64,000 bases of DNA from G963556115 sp963677015 (GTDB taxonomy: Bacteria > Planctomycetota > SZUA-567): NCBI GenBank assembly GCA_963677015.1, contig OY781533.1, forward strand, positions 3,472,001 to 3,536,000, read 5' to 3'. The notes under the pieces are model-generated. The model made no database searches and was not told where the DNA came from. It saw only the letters and a program-made list of their open reading frames with translations. Both the position numbers and the translations under genes were made by a program. Positions 43,948-52,416 of this stretch are shown one piece after another (positions within the stretch are counted from its first letter, which is position 1; each line of letters begins with the position of its first letter).

Positions 43948-45378
43948 TTACTTTTTGATATTACTACTTACCCAGTCACTTCCAGCCTCGAATACCTTGA
44001 GGTTGATATCAACAAGGTGAGATTTTCCAGCGAAATTATCCGCCAGAGCCTTTTCATACCCACTGTCACTCAACCCGGTATCAACCAATGCTGACAGCGC
44101 TCCGAGCATCGCTGTATTTGAGGCCTTGGCAGACCCGCATTCGGAAGCAATCTCTACTGCAGGAATAGTGTAAACATTCACTCCGGCACGTGGCGGTTTA
44201 ATCGCTCCAACCGCTGATTCACAAAGAATGATACCACCGTCGCAGACGTCGGCAGCAAATTTATCATAGGACGGACGATTCATGATAATCAGCACATCCG
44301 GATGCGAAACTACCGGCGAACCAATACTCTCGCCGGAGATAACCACAGAACAGTTGGAGGTTCCGCCTCGCTGCTCCGGACCATAAGAAGGATACCAGGA
44401 TACCTCTGCCCCCTCTTCACAAGCGGCTCTTGCCAGAACCACACCCATACTGAGCACACCCTGACCGCCAAATCCGGCTATCTTTACCTGCAGCGTCTTG
44501 AACCGGTCAGAACCACCGGCGTCTTTCTCTTTAGAACCGACAATACCAAAAATTTCATCCAGCTTATCCTTGGAGAAATCACTCTCCTGACGTGCAATGT
44601 GCGGTGTATCCTCAATTTTATCACGGAAATTCTTTACCGGAAATTCCTTCTCCATCTGATTAATAATAAAATCAGCACTGGCGTTGACATCAAGCTTGAG
44701 ATTTGTCGGACACTGTGCAAGAACCTCGACAAAAGCATAACCCTTACCGTCACGCTGCACCTCAAGGGCTTTACGCACAACCTGTTTAGCCCTGCGGATA
44801 CGTGGAACATCCGCCAGCGAAACACGTTCAATAAATACCGGAGCATTGAGTTCGTTAACCAGTTCACACATATGCAGCGGATAACCTGCCTGCTGCGGAT
44901 CACGACCATTAGGACTGGTCACAGTTCTCTCTCCGATGAGAGTAGTCGGTGCCATCTGGCCTCCGGTCATGCCGTATACAGTATTATTCACAAAGAAAAC
45001 CACCAGCTTTTCACCGCGATTCGCGGCCTGCATAGTCTCATTCAGACCGATAGAAGCAAGATCACCATCACCCTGATAACTGATGACAACCGCATTATCC
45101 TCGGCTCTTGAAACTCCGGTTCCGACGGCCGGAGCCCGACCATGCGCAACCTGAATATTTCCACAATCAAAATAATAGTAGGCAAATACCGCACAGCCAA
45201 CCGGGCTTATAAGTACGCACCTGTCCTGAATACCCAACTCGTCCATAGCTTCGGCAATCAGTTTATGCAGTATTCCGTGCCCGCATCCGGGACAATAGTG
45301 AGTAGCAGTCTGGGCAGCGCCACCTTTTCTGGTATACTCTTTATATAATGAATTTGGTCTCTTCAATACAGTTTCCAT
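43948..45378 (-). CDS. 2-oxoacid:ferredoxin oxidoreductase, fused beta-gamma subunit (Vor/Kor-like)
   Basis: A 476-residue fusion. The first part (about 1-290) is the thiamine pyrophosphate beta subunit: THYCPGCGHGILHKL, GTGVSRAEDNAV and SYQGDGDLASIGLNETMQ, with GDGD...NN TPP motif. The second (about 295-475) is the gamma subunit: KIAGFGGQGVLSMGVVLAR and SYGPEQRGGTSNCSVVIS. Gamma and beta are usually separate genes. With the alpha and ferredoxin genes upstream it makes a complete enzyme oxidising a branched-chain or 2-oxo acid to acyl-CoA with ferredoxin. AGGAGT precedes the ATG. Exact substrate unproved. Confidence 0.88.
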   Translation of the reverse strand: METVLKRPNSLYKEYTRKGGAAQTATHYCPGCGHGILHKLIAEAMDELGIQDRCVLISPVGCAVFAYYYFDCGNIQVAHGRAPAVGTGVSRAEDNAVVISYQGDGDLASIGLNETMQAANRGEKLVVFFVNNTVYGMTGGQMAPTTLIGERTVTSPNGRDPQQAGYPLHMCELVNELNAPVFIERVSLADVPRIRRAKQVVRKALEVQRDGKGYAFVEVLAQCPTNLKLDVNASADFIINQMEKEFPVKNFRDKIEDTPHIARQESDFSKDKLDEIFGIVGSKEKDAGGSDRFKTLQVKIAGFGGQGVLSMGVVLARAACEEGAEVSWYPSYGPEQRGGTSNCSVVISGESIGSPVVSHPDVLIIMNRPSYDKFAADVCDGGIILCESAVGAIKPPRAGVNVYTIPAVEIASECGSAKASNTAMLGALSALVDTGLSDSGYEKALADNFAGKSHLVDINLKVFEAGSDWVSSNIKK

Positions 45379-45426
45379 ATTTTTACTCCTGATCGAGTTA
45401 TTATCTTCACCTAAAATACCTGCCAG

Positions 45427-46461
45427 CTACAGTACCGCCATTATCTGATCCAGAGTAATCAGATTACCACCTATTCTGTTTACCAGATCTACCGGTTTAC
45501 TGCATTCTATTGCCAGCTTTACATCATCACGCATCTGACCATTGCTCATCTCTACCGCAATAAATCTGTCTGCCTGAGCAGCAAGTGCCTTTAGCTCCTT
45601 TTTAGGGAATGGGAAAAGAGTTTTAAGACGGAAAAGACCTGCTTTTTTACCTTGCTTTCTCGCTTCGTCAACCGCACTTCTGGCGATTCGGCTGGAAATA
45701 CCATAAGCGACCAGAACTGTATCAGCATCATCGGTCTGATAAGTTTCATAATCGACCTCATTTTCCTCGATCACAGCATACTTTTCCTGAAGCTTGTTGT
45801 TATAAGCCTCAAGCTCATTAAAATCAAGGAAGATACTGGAGATAAGATTTTCTTTGGTTTCTGCGTTTCCGCTTACATTCCAGGAAGAGTCCTTTTCGGG
45901 TTTTATTGCCAGATCCGGATATTTCAACGGCTCAATCATCTGCCCCAGCACCCCATCGGTCAAGACAACAACCGGATTACGATATTTCTGAGAAAGCCCA
46001 AAAGCTTTATAAGTACAGTCGCACATCTCCTGCACGGAATTAGGTGCCAGTACGATAAGTTTATAGTTACCGTGACCGCCACCCTTTACAACCTGATTAT
46101 AATCGCCCTGCTCCGGACCGATATTTCCCAGTCCCGGACCGGCTCGCTGCACATCAACAATAACTGCAGGCAGTTCAGCACCGGCAAGATATGAAATACC
46201 CTCACACTTCAAAGATATTCCAGGGCCTGAAGACGCAGTCATAACTCTATGCCCGGTACTGGCCGCGCCATAAACCATATTTATCGCAGCCTCTTCACTC
46301 TCAGCCTGCACAAACTTACGACCTGCTTTTGGAAAGTACTTTGAAGCATCATGAAGAACTTCGCTGGCAGGAGTAATAGGATATCCAAAATAACAATCAC
46401 ATCCGGCATACATTGCACCGATTATAACAGCCGAATTCCCTTTAGCCAATTCTGTTACCAT
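45427..46461 (-). CDS. 2-oxoacid:ferredoxin oxidoreductase alpha subunit (VorB-like)
   Basis: A 344-residue alpha subunit. GNSAVIIGAMYAGCDCYFGYPITP, FVQAESEEAAINMVYGAA, MTASSGPGISLKCEGISYLAG and GPGLGNIGPEQGDYNQVVKG closely resemble the 2-ketoisovalerate ferredoxin oxidoreductase VorB group, from memory. The protein binds thiamine pyrophosphate with the beta part. AAAGGT lies before the ATG. It precedes the fused beta-gamma gene by 48 bases. Confidence 0.88.
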   Translation of the reverse strand: MVTELAKGNSAVIIGAMYAGCDCYFGYPITPASEVLHDASKYFPKAGRKFVQAESEEAAINMVYGAASTGHRVMTASSGPGISLKCEGISYLAGAELPAVIVDVQRAGPGLGNIGPEQGDYNQVVKGGGHGNYKLIVLAPNSVQEMCDCTYKAFGLSQKYRNPVVVLTDGVLGQMIEPLKYPDLAIKPEKDSSWNVSGNAETKENLISSIFLDFNELEAYNNKLQEKYAVIEENEVDYETYQTDDADTVLVAYGISSRIARSAVDEARKQGKKAGLFRLKTLFPFPKKELKALAAQADRFIAVEMSNGQMRDDVKLAIECSKPVDLVNRIGGNLITLDQIMAVL

Positions 46462-46562
46462 ATTATTTACCTTTAATTTTAATTCGAAATAAGGACTGTT
46501 TAATCCTTATCTCAAAATTCCGTTATAAAACCGCCTTTCACCGCCCGTCACACAAATATCAG

Positions 46563-46781
46563 TTATTTGTAAACCTCTATTGCATTCGGCTCAGGACACG
46601 TGTAATAACAGTTACCACAACCTATACATCCCTCACCGGAATACACAGCGTAATCATACCCTCTGGCATTTAATTTTCCTGACAGGGACAGCACTTTTTT
46701 AGGGCAGGCAATAATACATCTGCCACAGGACTTACATTCTAAAGCATTAATAACCGGATACGGTCTTTTTTTCTCATCCAT
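46563..46781 (-). CDS. 2[4Fe-4S] ferredoxin-type delta subunit of the oxidoreductase
   Basis: A 72-residue protein with two clusters: CKSCGRCIIACP and CIGCGNCYYTCPEP. It heads the operon and would carry electrons for the alpha and beta-gamma subunits, as KorD/VorD. ATG 46781, preceded by GGAG and AGGT, is preferred over the frame's extension to 46805. No other gene lies between 46806 and 46998. Confidence 0.9.
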   Translation of the reverse strand: MDEKKRPYPVINALECKSCGRCIIACPKKVLSLSGKLNARGYDYAVYSGEGCIGCGNCYYTCPEPNAIEVYK

Positions 46782-46998
46782 ACCTAACTCCAAGTAAGAC
46801 AACATTTAACAATACAACAAGTTTAATATTTTACACTCATTGACCGACATTTCAATAGCTAAAACAATTATTCACACACTCCAAACATAACAGCATATTC
46901 TCACACAGGAATAATGAGTCATAACAATTTACAATATAAAACCTTATCCTGTTTGGCATGTTTTAAACACACCGTGATTTTTTTACTCTAAAAAACCT

Positions 46999-48012
46999 TC
47001 ATATTACAATATAGAGCCACAGCGGAATTGTAATGATGCTTATAGCGGTACTCAACACCAGCATTGAAGACAGAAAACCCTCATCAACCCCCGCCTGTTT
47101 GCCAATCACATAACTGGCCACCGCATTGGGCATCGCCGCCAGCAACACCCCGGAACCGAGAACTACCTTTGGAATATCAGGGAACAGGTACATACCAAAT
47201 AAAAGAGCACAGCCAGGAAGAACCAGCAGCTTTCCGGCTATAACCAGACTGAGCGTGAAAATCCTGTCGGTTATCGCCTTGATGTTCATTGCAGCCCCGA
47301 TAGCCAGCAGAGCCAGCGGCAACCCCATACCACCGATCATGCGCAGCAGCGATCCAGCGACCAGCAGCAGCCCCATCGCTACCGGCGACAATGTAAGCTC
47401 ACTGATAGCGACCCCATCTTCAGTTACAGAGTCCACCCGGAACTGATCACCAATAAAGGCAACCAGCATACCAAAAACAACGGCAAGAAATATCGGATTT
47501 TTGATAATCTTTACTATGCGCTGCCCGGCAGTCATATTCTGGGCATCCGCACCATAAATTCCAATAAATGTAAATGAAACCGGAATATAAAAAATCATAA
47601 AATACGCATTATATACCGCAGCCAGATCCACGCCCCTGCCACCAAAAGCGAGCTCACACATCGGGAATCCCATATAAGCGACATTGGCCCAATAAGTTCC
47701 GAAGATACATGCTGCCGCAAAACCTCCCCGGTTACCGCAAAGTTTATTTATAAAGATAAAAAGGACAATTAGAATGCCTACCCCGATAAGTGATGGAGCA
47801 ATCAGTGACGGATTCCACATTACCTCCAGATCCTGAGTAGCTACATTAATAAAAATAAGAGACGGCAGCGAAAACGTGTTTACCAGTTCATTAATAAATG
47901 TCTTACGGTCCTCGGTAATAAAACCTTTTAAAGCCAGAATTTTCCCCAGACCGATCATAGCGAAAACCGGCAACGATATGGCCAGCACATCAATTATACG
48001 TTCAAAATCCAT
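46999..48012 (-). CDS. AEC-family (auxin efflux carrier-like) permease
   Basis: A 337-residue membrane protein with about ten helices. FAMIGLGKILALKGFITEDRK, NLVNTFSLP-like ELVNTFSLPSLIF, YWANVAYMGFPMCELAFG and LAAMPNAVASYVIGKQAG are AEC-family blocks. Members export malate, other dicarboxylates or auxin-like acids. Its upstream gap runs to the sugar transporter operon, and it has no obvious operon partner. Substrate unknown. Confidence 0.83.
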   Translation of the reverse strand: MDFERIIDVLAISLPVFAMIGLGKILALKGFITEDRKTFINELVNTFSLPSLIFINVATQDLEVMWNPSLIAPSLIGVGILIVLFIFINKLCGNRGGFAAACIFGTYWANVAYMGFPMCELAFGGRGVDLAAVYNAYFMIFYIPVSFTFIGIYGADAQNMTAGQRIVKIIKNPIFLAVVFGMLVAFIGDQFRVDSVTEDGVAISELTLSPVAMGLLLVAGSLLRMIGGMGLPLALLAIGAAMNIKAITDRIFTLSLVIAGKLLVLPGCALLFGMYLFPDIPKVVLGSGVLLAAMPNAVASYVIGKQAGVDEGFLSSMLVLSTAISIITIPLWLYIVI

Positions 48013-48661
48013 AATTATTTCTTTATCCTATATTACCATTTATACCCAGATGCTCTATCTCTCTGCTAAAGTATACGTCAAAAATCTATTCAGACTAGTC
48101 TTTACCCTTCCAGAATTTATTTTTCCTTTACCGGCATACTCTTTACATTACCGCCTGCTTAATCAGGACAAAACCGATACCGATACTCAACCCTTCGAAC
48201 CCACACCAATATATGGTCATTATCTCATAACCACCTTATTGTCCCATAATTACAGATAAATAAATATTTTTTTTAAAACAAAATTCAAACAACACGACTT
48301 CAGGACACTTAATTTTTAAATCTTTGCAATTATCTAAACTATTATTAATTAAGTTATTGCACACATCTTTTAAATTAATTTAAAGAATTTAGTCAAAAAT
48401 TAAGTGCATATTTAGTTAAAATTATTTAATTAATATTTGCGTAAGCCTAAGTGTACTGTAAACTACAAACAATATTACTCAAATAATTCACCAAGAGTTT
48501 AAATTAACTAAGCCTTTAAATATTATGATTTATAGGCAAAGTACTTATCGCTTATTTTAATATTTTATTTAAACTTTATTTAAATAACTTAAATAAATAT
48601 TTAAAGATTAGTAGTTGTGTTGGCTATTAATAATAACGTTATAATGATGGAAGAGGAGAAA
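48013..48661. other. AT-rich regulatory region upstream of sugar ABC operon
   Basis: Holds a promoter-like pair TTGCGT (48437) and TAAACT (48459), spaced 16 bases with TG before the -10, facing the transporter genes. A 16-base AT-only palindrome (TTTAAATTAATTTAAA) lies at 48369-48384, and TTTAAA-type repeats recur around 48490-48606. These may be an operator or only skewed composition. Confidence 0.4.
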
Positions 48662-49603
48662 ATGATGCACAAGACTTTTTGGGCACTTTGCCTGGTTGCA
48701 GCTATGCTTATAGGTATCACTTCAACAGCTCACGCCAAGCAGCTTCGTGGTGCTATTGTAGTAATGGATTTAACCACCAATGCGTTCCAGATTGAAATGG
48801 CCGATCAGGCTGTAAAATACGGCGAAGAGGTCGGTGTTGAAATGAAGCGCTACGCACCTAGCGGTTCATTCGGTGACTACGAAGGACAGATTTCAATTAT
48901 TGAAAACCTTATTACCAAACAGGTCGACCTGATCATTCTCGTTGCCGGTCATCCTACAGCTCTTATTCCAGTAGTTAAGAAAGCAATGCGTGCCGGTATA
49001 GCCGTAGTAAACATGGATAACCGTCTTAATACCGATAATATTGTTGCCTATGTTGGAGTTGACAATGGTCAGGGCGGTAAAATGGCAGTAGATTATATCG
49101 CCAAAAAACTTGGCGGCATGGGTAAGGTTGCCCTAATTCAAGGCGAAACCGGTAATCCCGTTCAGATCCTCCGAACCAAGGGTTATGAACTCGGAGTTAT
49201 GGTACACCCAGGGCTTGAAAGTGTCGCCGAACAGGGCGCACACTGGACAGAAGAGGAAGGTCTGAAAGTAATGGAAGATGTCCTCCAGTCAAACCCTGAT
49301 CTGAATGCCGTATTCTGTGAATGTGATAATATTGCTATCGGTGCTGCCAGAGCTGCTAAATCTGCAGGTAAAGACAACATTGTAATCGTCGGATTTGATG
49401 GACAGCAGGGTGGTTATCAGGCAATCAAAAAAGGTAATATTTCCGGAACAATACGTATGGATGCCCGCAAAATGGTAGAACTCAGCATGCAGGCAGCTCT
49501 ACAGTATATCAAGAACGGCAAGAGCAAAGAAGGAATTGACCCAGAGACCTATATTGCTCCTGAGCTGGTAACTGCAAAAACCGTTGACAAGTATATCAAA
49601 TAA
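48662..49603 (+). CDS. Periplasmic sugar-binding protein of an RbsB-type ABC importer
   Basis: A 313-residue secreted binding protein. The signal peptide is KTFWALCLVAAMLIGITSTAHA (cut near AHA). The Peripla_BP_4 body shows RGAIVVMDLTTNAFQIEMAD, LIILVAGHPTALIPVVKKA, VNMDNRLNTDN, and AVFCECDNIAIGAARAAK, as in ribose/galactose/inositol binding proteins. GAGGAG precedes two ATGs (48662 and 48665). A hairpin separates it from the ATPase gene, typically giving more binding protein than transporter. The sugar is unknown. Confidence 0.87.
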   Translation: MMHKTFWALCLVAAMLIGITSTAHAKQLRGAIVVMDLTTNAFQIEMADQAVKYGEEVGVEMKRYAPSGSFGDYEGQISIIENLITKQVDLIILVAGHPTALIPVVKKAMRAGIAVVNMDNRLNTDNIVAYVGVDNGQGGKMAVDYIAKKLGGMGKVALIQGETGNPVQILRTKGYELGVMVHPGLESVAEQGAHWTEEEGLKVMEDVLQSNPDLNAVFCECDNIAIGAARAAKSAGKDNIVIVGFDGQQGGYQAIKKGNISGTIRMDARKMVELSMQAALQYIKNGKSKEGIDPETYIAPELVTAKTVDKYIK

Positions 49604-49623
49604 CAATTGCTCAACCTGTAAAC

Positions 49624-49660
49624 ATAGCACTGTGACCGGGTAAAACCGCCACAGTGCTAT
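49624..49660 (+). promoter_or_regulatory. Intra-operon stem-loop between binding-protein and ATPase genes
   Basis: An 11-bp stem (ATAGCACTGTG/CACAGTGCTAT), with an inner CGG/CCG pairing in the loop. There is no T-run. It likely stabilises the upstream message or reduces read-through. Confidence 0.55.
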
Positions 49661-49690
49661 ATTCTCAAATGACACACAAAAGGACACACA

Positions 49691-51181
49691 ATGCAAACCG
49701 TACTTGAAAGCAAACGCATATCCAAGCGCTTTCCAGGTGTACTGGCACTGGACAATGTCGACTTTTCACTGGAAAAAGGTGAAGTCCATGCCCTGCTGGG
49801 AGAAAACGGTGCCGGGAAATCTACACTGGTTAAGATTATAACCGGAGCCTATACCAAAGATGAGGGAGAAATATATATTAATGGTGAATCTGTAGACTTT
49901 CAAACCCCAATTGAAGCACGTGAAGCCGGAATCGGAATAATATATCAGGAATTTTCCCAAGTTTCAACTTTAACTGTAGCAGAGAACATCTTCCTCGGTG
50001 ATTATCCGTATAAAAACGGGATTGTTGACTGGAAGACTCTCAACGCCAACGCCCAGAAACTTCTTGACCGCTTCGGGGTGAATGCCAGACCACGGGATAT
50101 TCTCAGCACACTAGGCGTAGCCACCAGACAGATGGTAGAAATACTCAAAGTTATCCACCGCGAAGATCTGGAAATACTTATTATGGATGAGCCGACCTCC
50201 GCCCTTACTGCCGGTGAGACAAAACTGCTCTTTGAATTTGTAAATACCCTGAAAAAGCACCGGGTTTCAATAATCTACATATCACACAGACTGGATGAAA
50301 TCAAACAGATATGCGACCGGGTGACAATTTTCAAAAATGGGAAAAAGGTAACCACTGAAAAAGTTGATAAACTATCGATTGATGATATTGTATCACTGAT
50401 GGTAGGACAGGAACTAAAAGATCATTATCCGGAAAAATCACTGCCGACAGAAGAAAAGATGCTCGAAATTGACAGCATCACCGGCAAAAATTTCAATAAT
50501 ATCACCTTTACAGCACACAAAGGAGAAGTTCTGGGAATTACCGGTCTTGTCGGTTCAGGTAAGAGTGAGACTGTAGAAGCCATTTTCGGCGCGAGTAAAA
50601 TTAATTCCGGAAGTATTAAAATTGATGGTAAAGAAGTCACTATCAGTTCCCCTAAAGATGCTATTAATAAAGGAATAGGTCTTATCCCGGAGAGCAGAAA
50701 AGAGCAAGGACTGGTACTCATTCTCAGCAATCTCTTTAATATCAGTCTCGCCTCTCTCAAAAAACTGGCAAAACCGATTCTGAATCTCAAACAGGAAAAG
50801 GAAGAAGCCAAACAGCTTATAACCGATCTTGAAGTTCGCCCGCCCCTGCCATACAGTCAGGTTGCAAATCTCAGTGGTGGAAACCAGCAGAAGATTGTTA
50901 TTGCCAAATGGCTTATGCGTGATTGTGATATTCTGATCTTTGACGAACCGACAAGAGGTATCGATGTCGGCGCAAAATTTCAGATATATTCACTCATCAT
51001 CGAACTGGCTAGAATGGGAAAATGTATTATTGTAGCTTCCAGTGAAATAGAAGAGGTAATAGGCATCTGCAATCGCGCACTGATCATGAAAGACTATAAG
51101 ATTATCAACCAGCTGCAAGGATCAGACCTGAATAAGGAAAAGGTCATTGCTTGTATGAGCGGAGTAAATACTAATGAATAA
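49691..51181 (+). CDS. Sugar ABC transporter ATP-binding protein (RbsA/MglA type, double ATPase)
   Basis: A 496-residue protein with two ABC domains. The first has GENGAGKSTLVKIITG and ILIMDEPTSALTAGE; the second has a degenerate GLVGSGKSETVEA and LSGGNQQKIVIAKWLM with FDEPTRGIDVG. The first signature (LGVATRQMVEILK) departs from the usual LSGGQ but MglA/RbsA proteins often vary here. AAAGGA precedes the ATG. Its last eight bases overlap the permease start. Confidence 0.9.
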   Translation: MQTVLESKRISKRFPGVLALDNVDFSLEKGEVHALLGENGAGKSTLVKIITGAYTKDEGEIYINGESVDFQTPIEAREAGIGIIYQEFSQVSTLTVAENIFLGDYPYKNGIVDWKTLNANAQKLLDRFGVNARPRDILSTLGVATRQMVEILKVIHREDLEILIMDEPTSALTAGETKLLFEFVNTLKKHRVSIIYISHRLDEIKQICDRVTIFKNGKKVTTEKVDKLSIDDIVSLMVGQELKDHYPEKSLPTEEKMLEIDSITGKNFNNITFTAHKGEVLGITGLVGSGKSETVEAIFGASKINSGSIKIDGKEVTISSPKDAINKGIGLIPESRKEQGLVLILSNLFNISLASLKKLAKPILNLKQEKEEAKQLITDLEVRPPLPYSQVANLSGGNQQKIVIAKWLMRDCDILIFDEPTRGIDVGAKFQIYSLIIELARMGKCIIVASSEIEEVIGICNRALIMKDYKIINQLQGSDLNKEKVIACMSGVNTNE

Positions 51182-52121
51182 TAACCATTTTATACGCAAC
51201 AATAAACAACAGATCATCGCGTTTATAAGTATGATCGTAGTTGTTATCGCCCTGTCGTGGATTTCAGAGTACTTTTTCACGGTAAACAATATTTTTAATA
51301 TCGGCAAACAGGCATCGATAAACCTTATCATCGGACTTGGAATGACCCTGGTTATCATATCCGAAGGAATTGACTTGTCTGTAGGCTCACTCATGGCCTT
51401 CACCATCTCGTTTATGGCGGTACTCAATGTCGTGCATGGGGTCAATATTATCCTTGCTGCCTGTATCGCCTCGATTCTTACTATCCTTCTGGGAGCATTA
51501 AACGGCGTAATAATTCAGTACGGCAAGGTTCCCGCATTCATAACAACACTGGGTATGATGGGAATTGTTAGAGGCATAGTTCTGCTTATTTCCCGGGGCA
51601 ACCCTTCAATGGCCTTCCCTGACAGTTTTTTGTGGCTGGCCGACGGAAATGTTATGGGCATACCATTCCCAATATTCATATCAATTATTTTGACCATAAT
51701 AATCGCCTTTATTCTCAAATATACCACCTACGGTCGAGGTGTATACTCTCTTGGCGGCAATGAAGAAGCCACCAGACTTTCCGGCATAAGTATTCCTTAT
51801 ATCCGCATCGTCACCTATACCTTATCCGGTCTCTGCTGCGCGGTAGCAGGACTGATCTTCGCCGCCCGAGTAGGTGCTGCACCTCCATCCGCAGGTACCG
51901 GGTACGAACTGAACGCAATCGCCGCAGTTATCATCGGCGGCACACCGCTTACCGGGGGACAAGGAAAAATCATAGGTACAGTGATAGGTGCGCTGCTGAT
52001 GGCGGTGATTTCAAACGGTCTGAATATCATAGAGGTTGATCCTTACTGGCAGAGTATTGTTATCGGCGCGATAATCGTCTTTGCGGTAATGATGTCAAAC
52101 CTGAAAAAGCGCAACAGCTGA
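51174..52121 (+). CDS. Sugar ABC transporter permease (RbsC type)
   Basis: A 315-residue inner-membrane permease with about eight to ten helices. LIIGLGMTLVIISEGIDLSVGS is the hallmark of RbsC/XylH-like permeases, followed by YGRGVYSLGGNEEATRLSGI and AAVIIGGTPLTGGQGKIIGT. It forms the channel with the double ATPase upstream. It is the last gene of the operon before a strong terminator. Confidence 0.92.
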   Translation: MNNNHFIRNNKQQIIAFISMIVVVIALSWISEYFFTVNNIFNIGKQASINLIIGLGMTLVIISEGIDLSVGSLMAFTISFMAVLNVVHGVNIILAACIASILTILLGALNGVIIQYGKVPAFITTLGMMGIVRGIVLLISRGNPSMAFPDSFLWLADGNVMGIPFPIFISIILTIIIAFILKYTTYGRGVYSLGGNEEATRLSGISIPYIRIVTYTLSGLCCAVAGLIFAARVGAAPPSAGTGYELNAIAAVIIGGTPLTGGQGKIIGTVIGALLMAVISNGLNIIEVDPYWQSIVIGAIIVFAVMMSNLKKRNS

Positions 52122-52162
52122 ACAAAAATCAGTACAGACAAAACACAGCTGCACTCAACGCA

Positions 52163-52195
52163 AAGCACCCCGCATCTCACGAATGCGGGGTGCTT
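52163..52195 (+). terminator. Intrinsic terminator of the sugar ABC operon
   Basis: A perfect 13-bp GC-rich stem (AAGCACCCCGCAT) with a 7-base loop, followed by ATATTTATT. Confidence 0.85.
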
Positions 52196-52308
52196 ATATT
52201 TATTCGTATATCTATACAGCAATGAGTTTCCCCATTTTTCCCCTGCCTGTCATATATTTTGTTCCGTTAACCTCCCTAAAAGTTAATTTATTTTCACTGC
52301 AAGTTTAT

Positions 52309-52337
52309 TTGCGAAAGTTTATAAACTATGCTATAGT
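52309..52337 (+). promoter_or_regulatory. Extended -10 promoter of the binding protein-kinase pair
   Basis: TTGCGA and TATAGT are 17 bases apart with an extended TGC before the -10. It lies about 80 bases before the start at 52417. Confidence 0.55.
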
Positions 52338-52416
52338 ATATATTGAAATTATAAGATATAGACACTTTCAGATATAACGCTTCACCAGATTCCAACACTA
52401 CTTGTGAGGTATTGAT

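Noticed and set aside
44302..45111. Plus-strand frame of 269 codons within the fused oxidoreductase gene
   Set aside because: Antisense to a well-conserved gene and lacking recognisable features.
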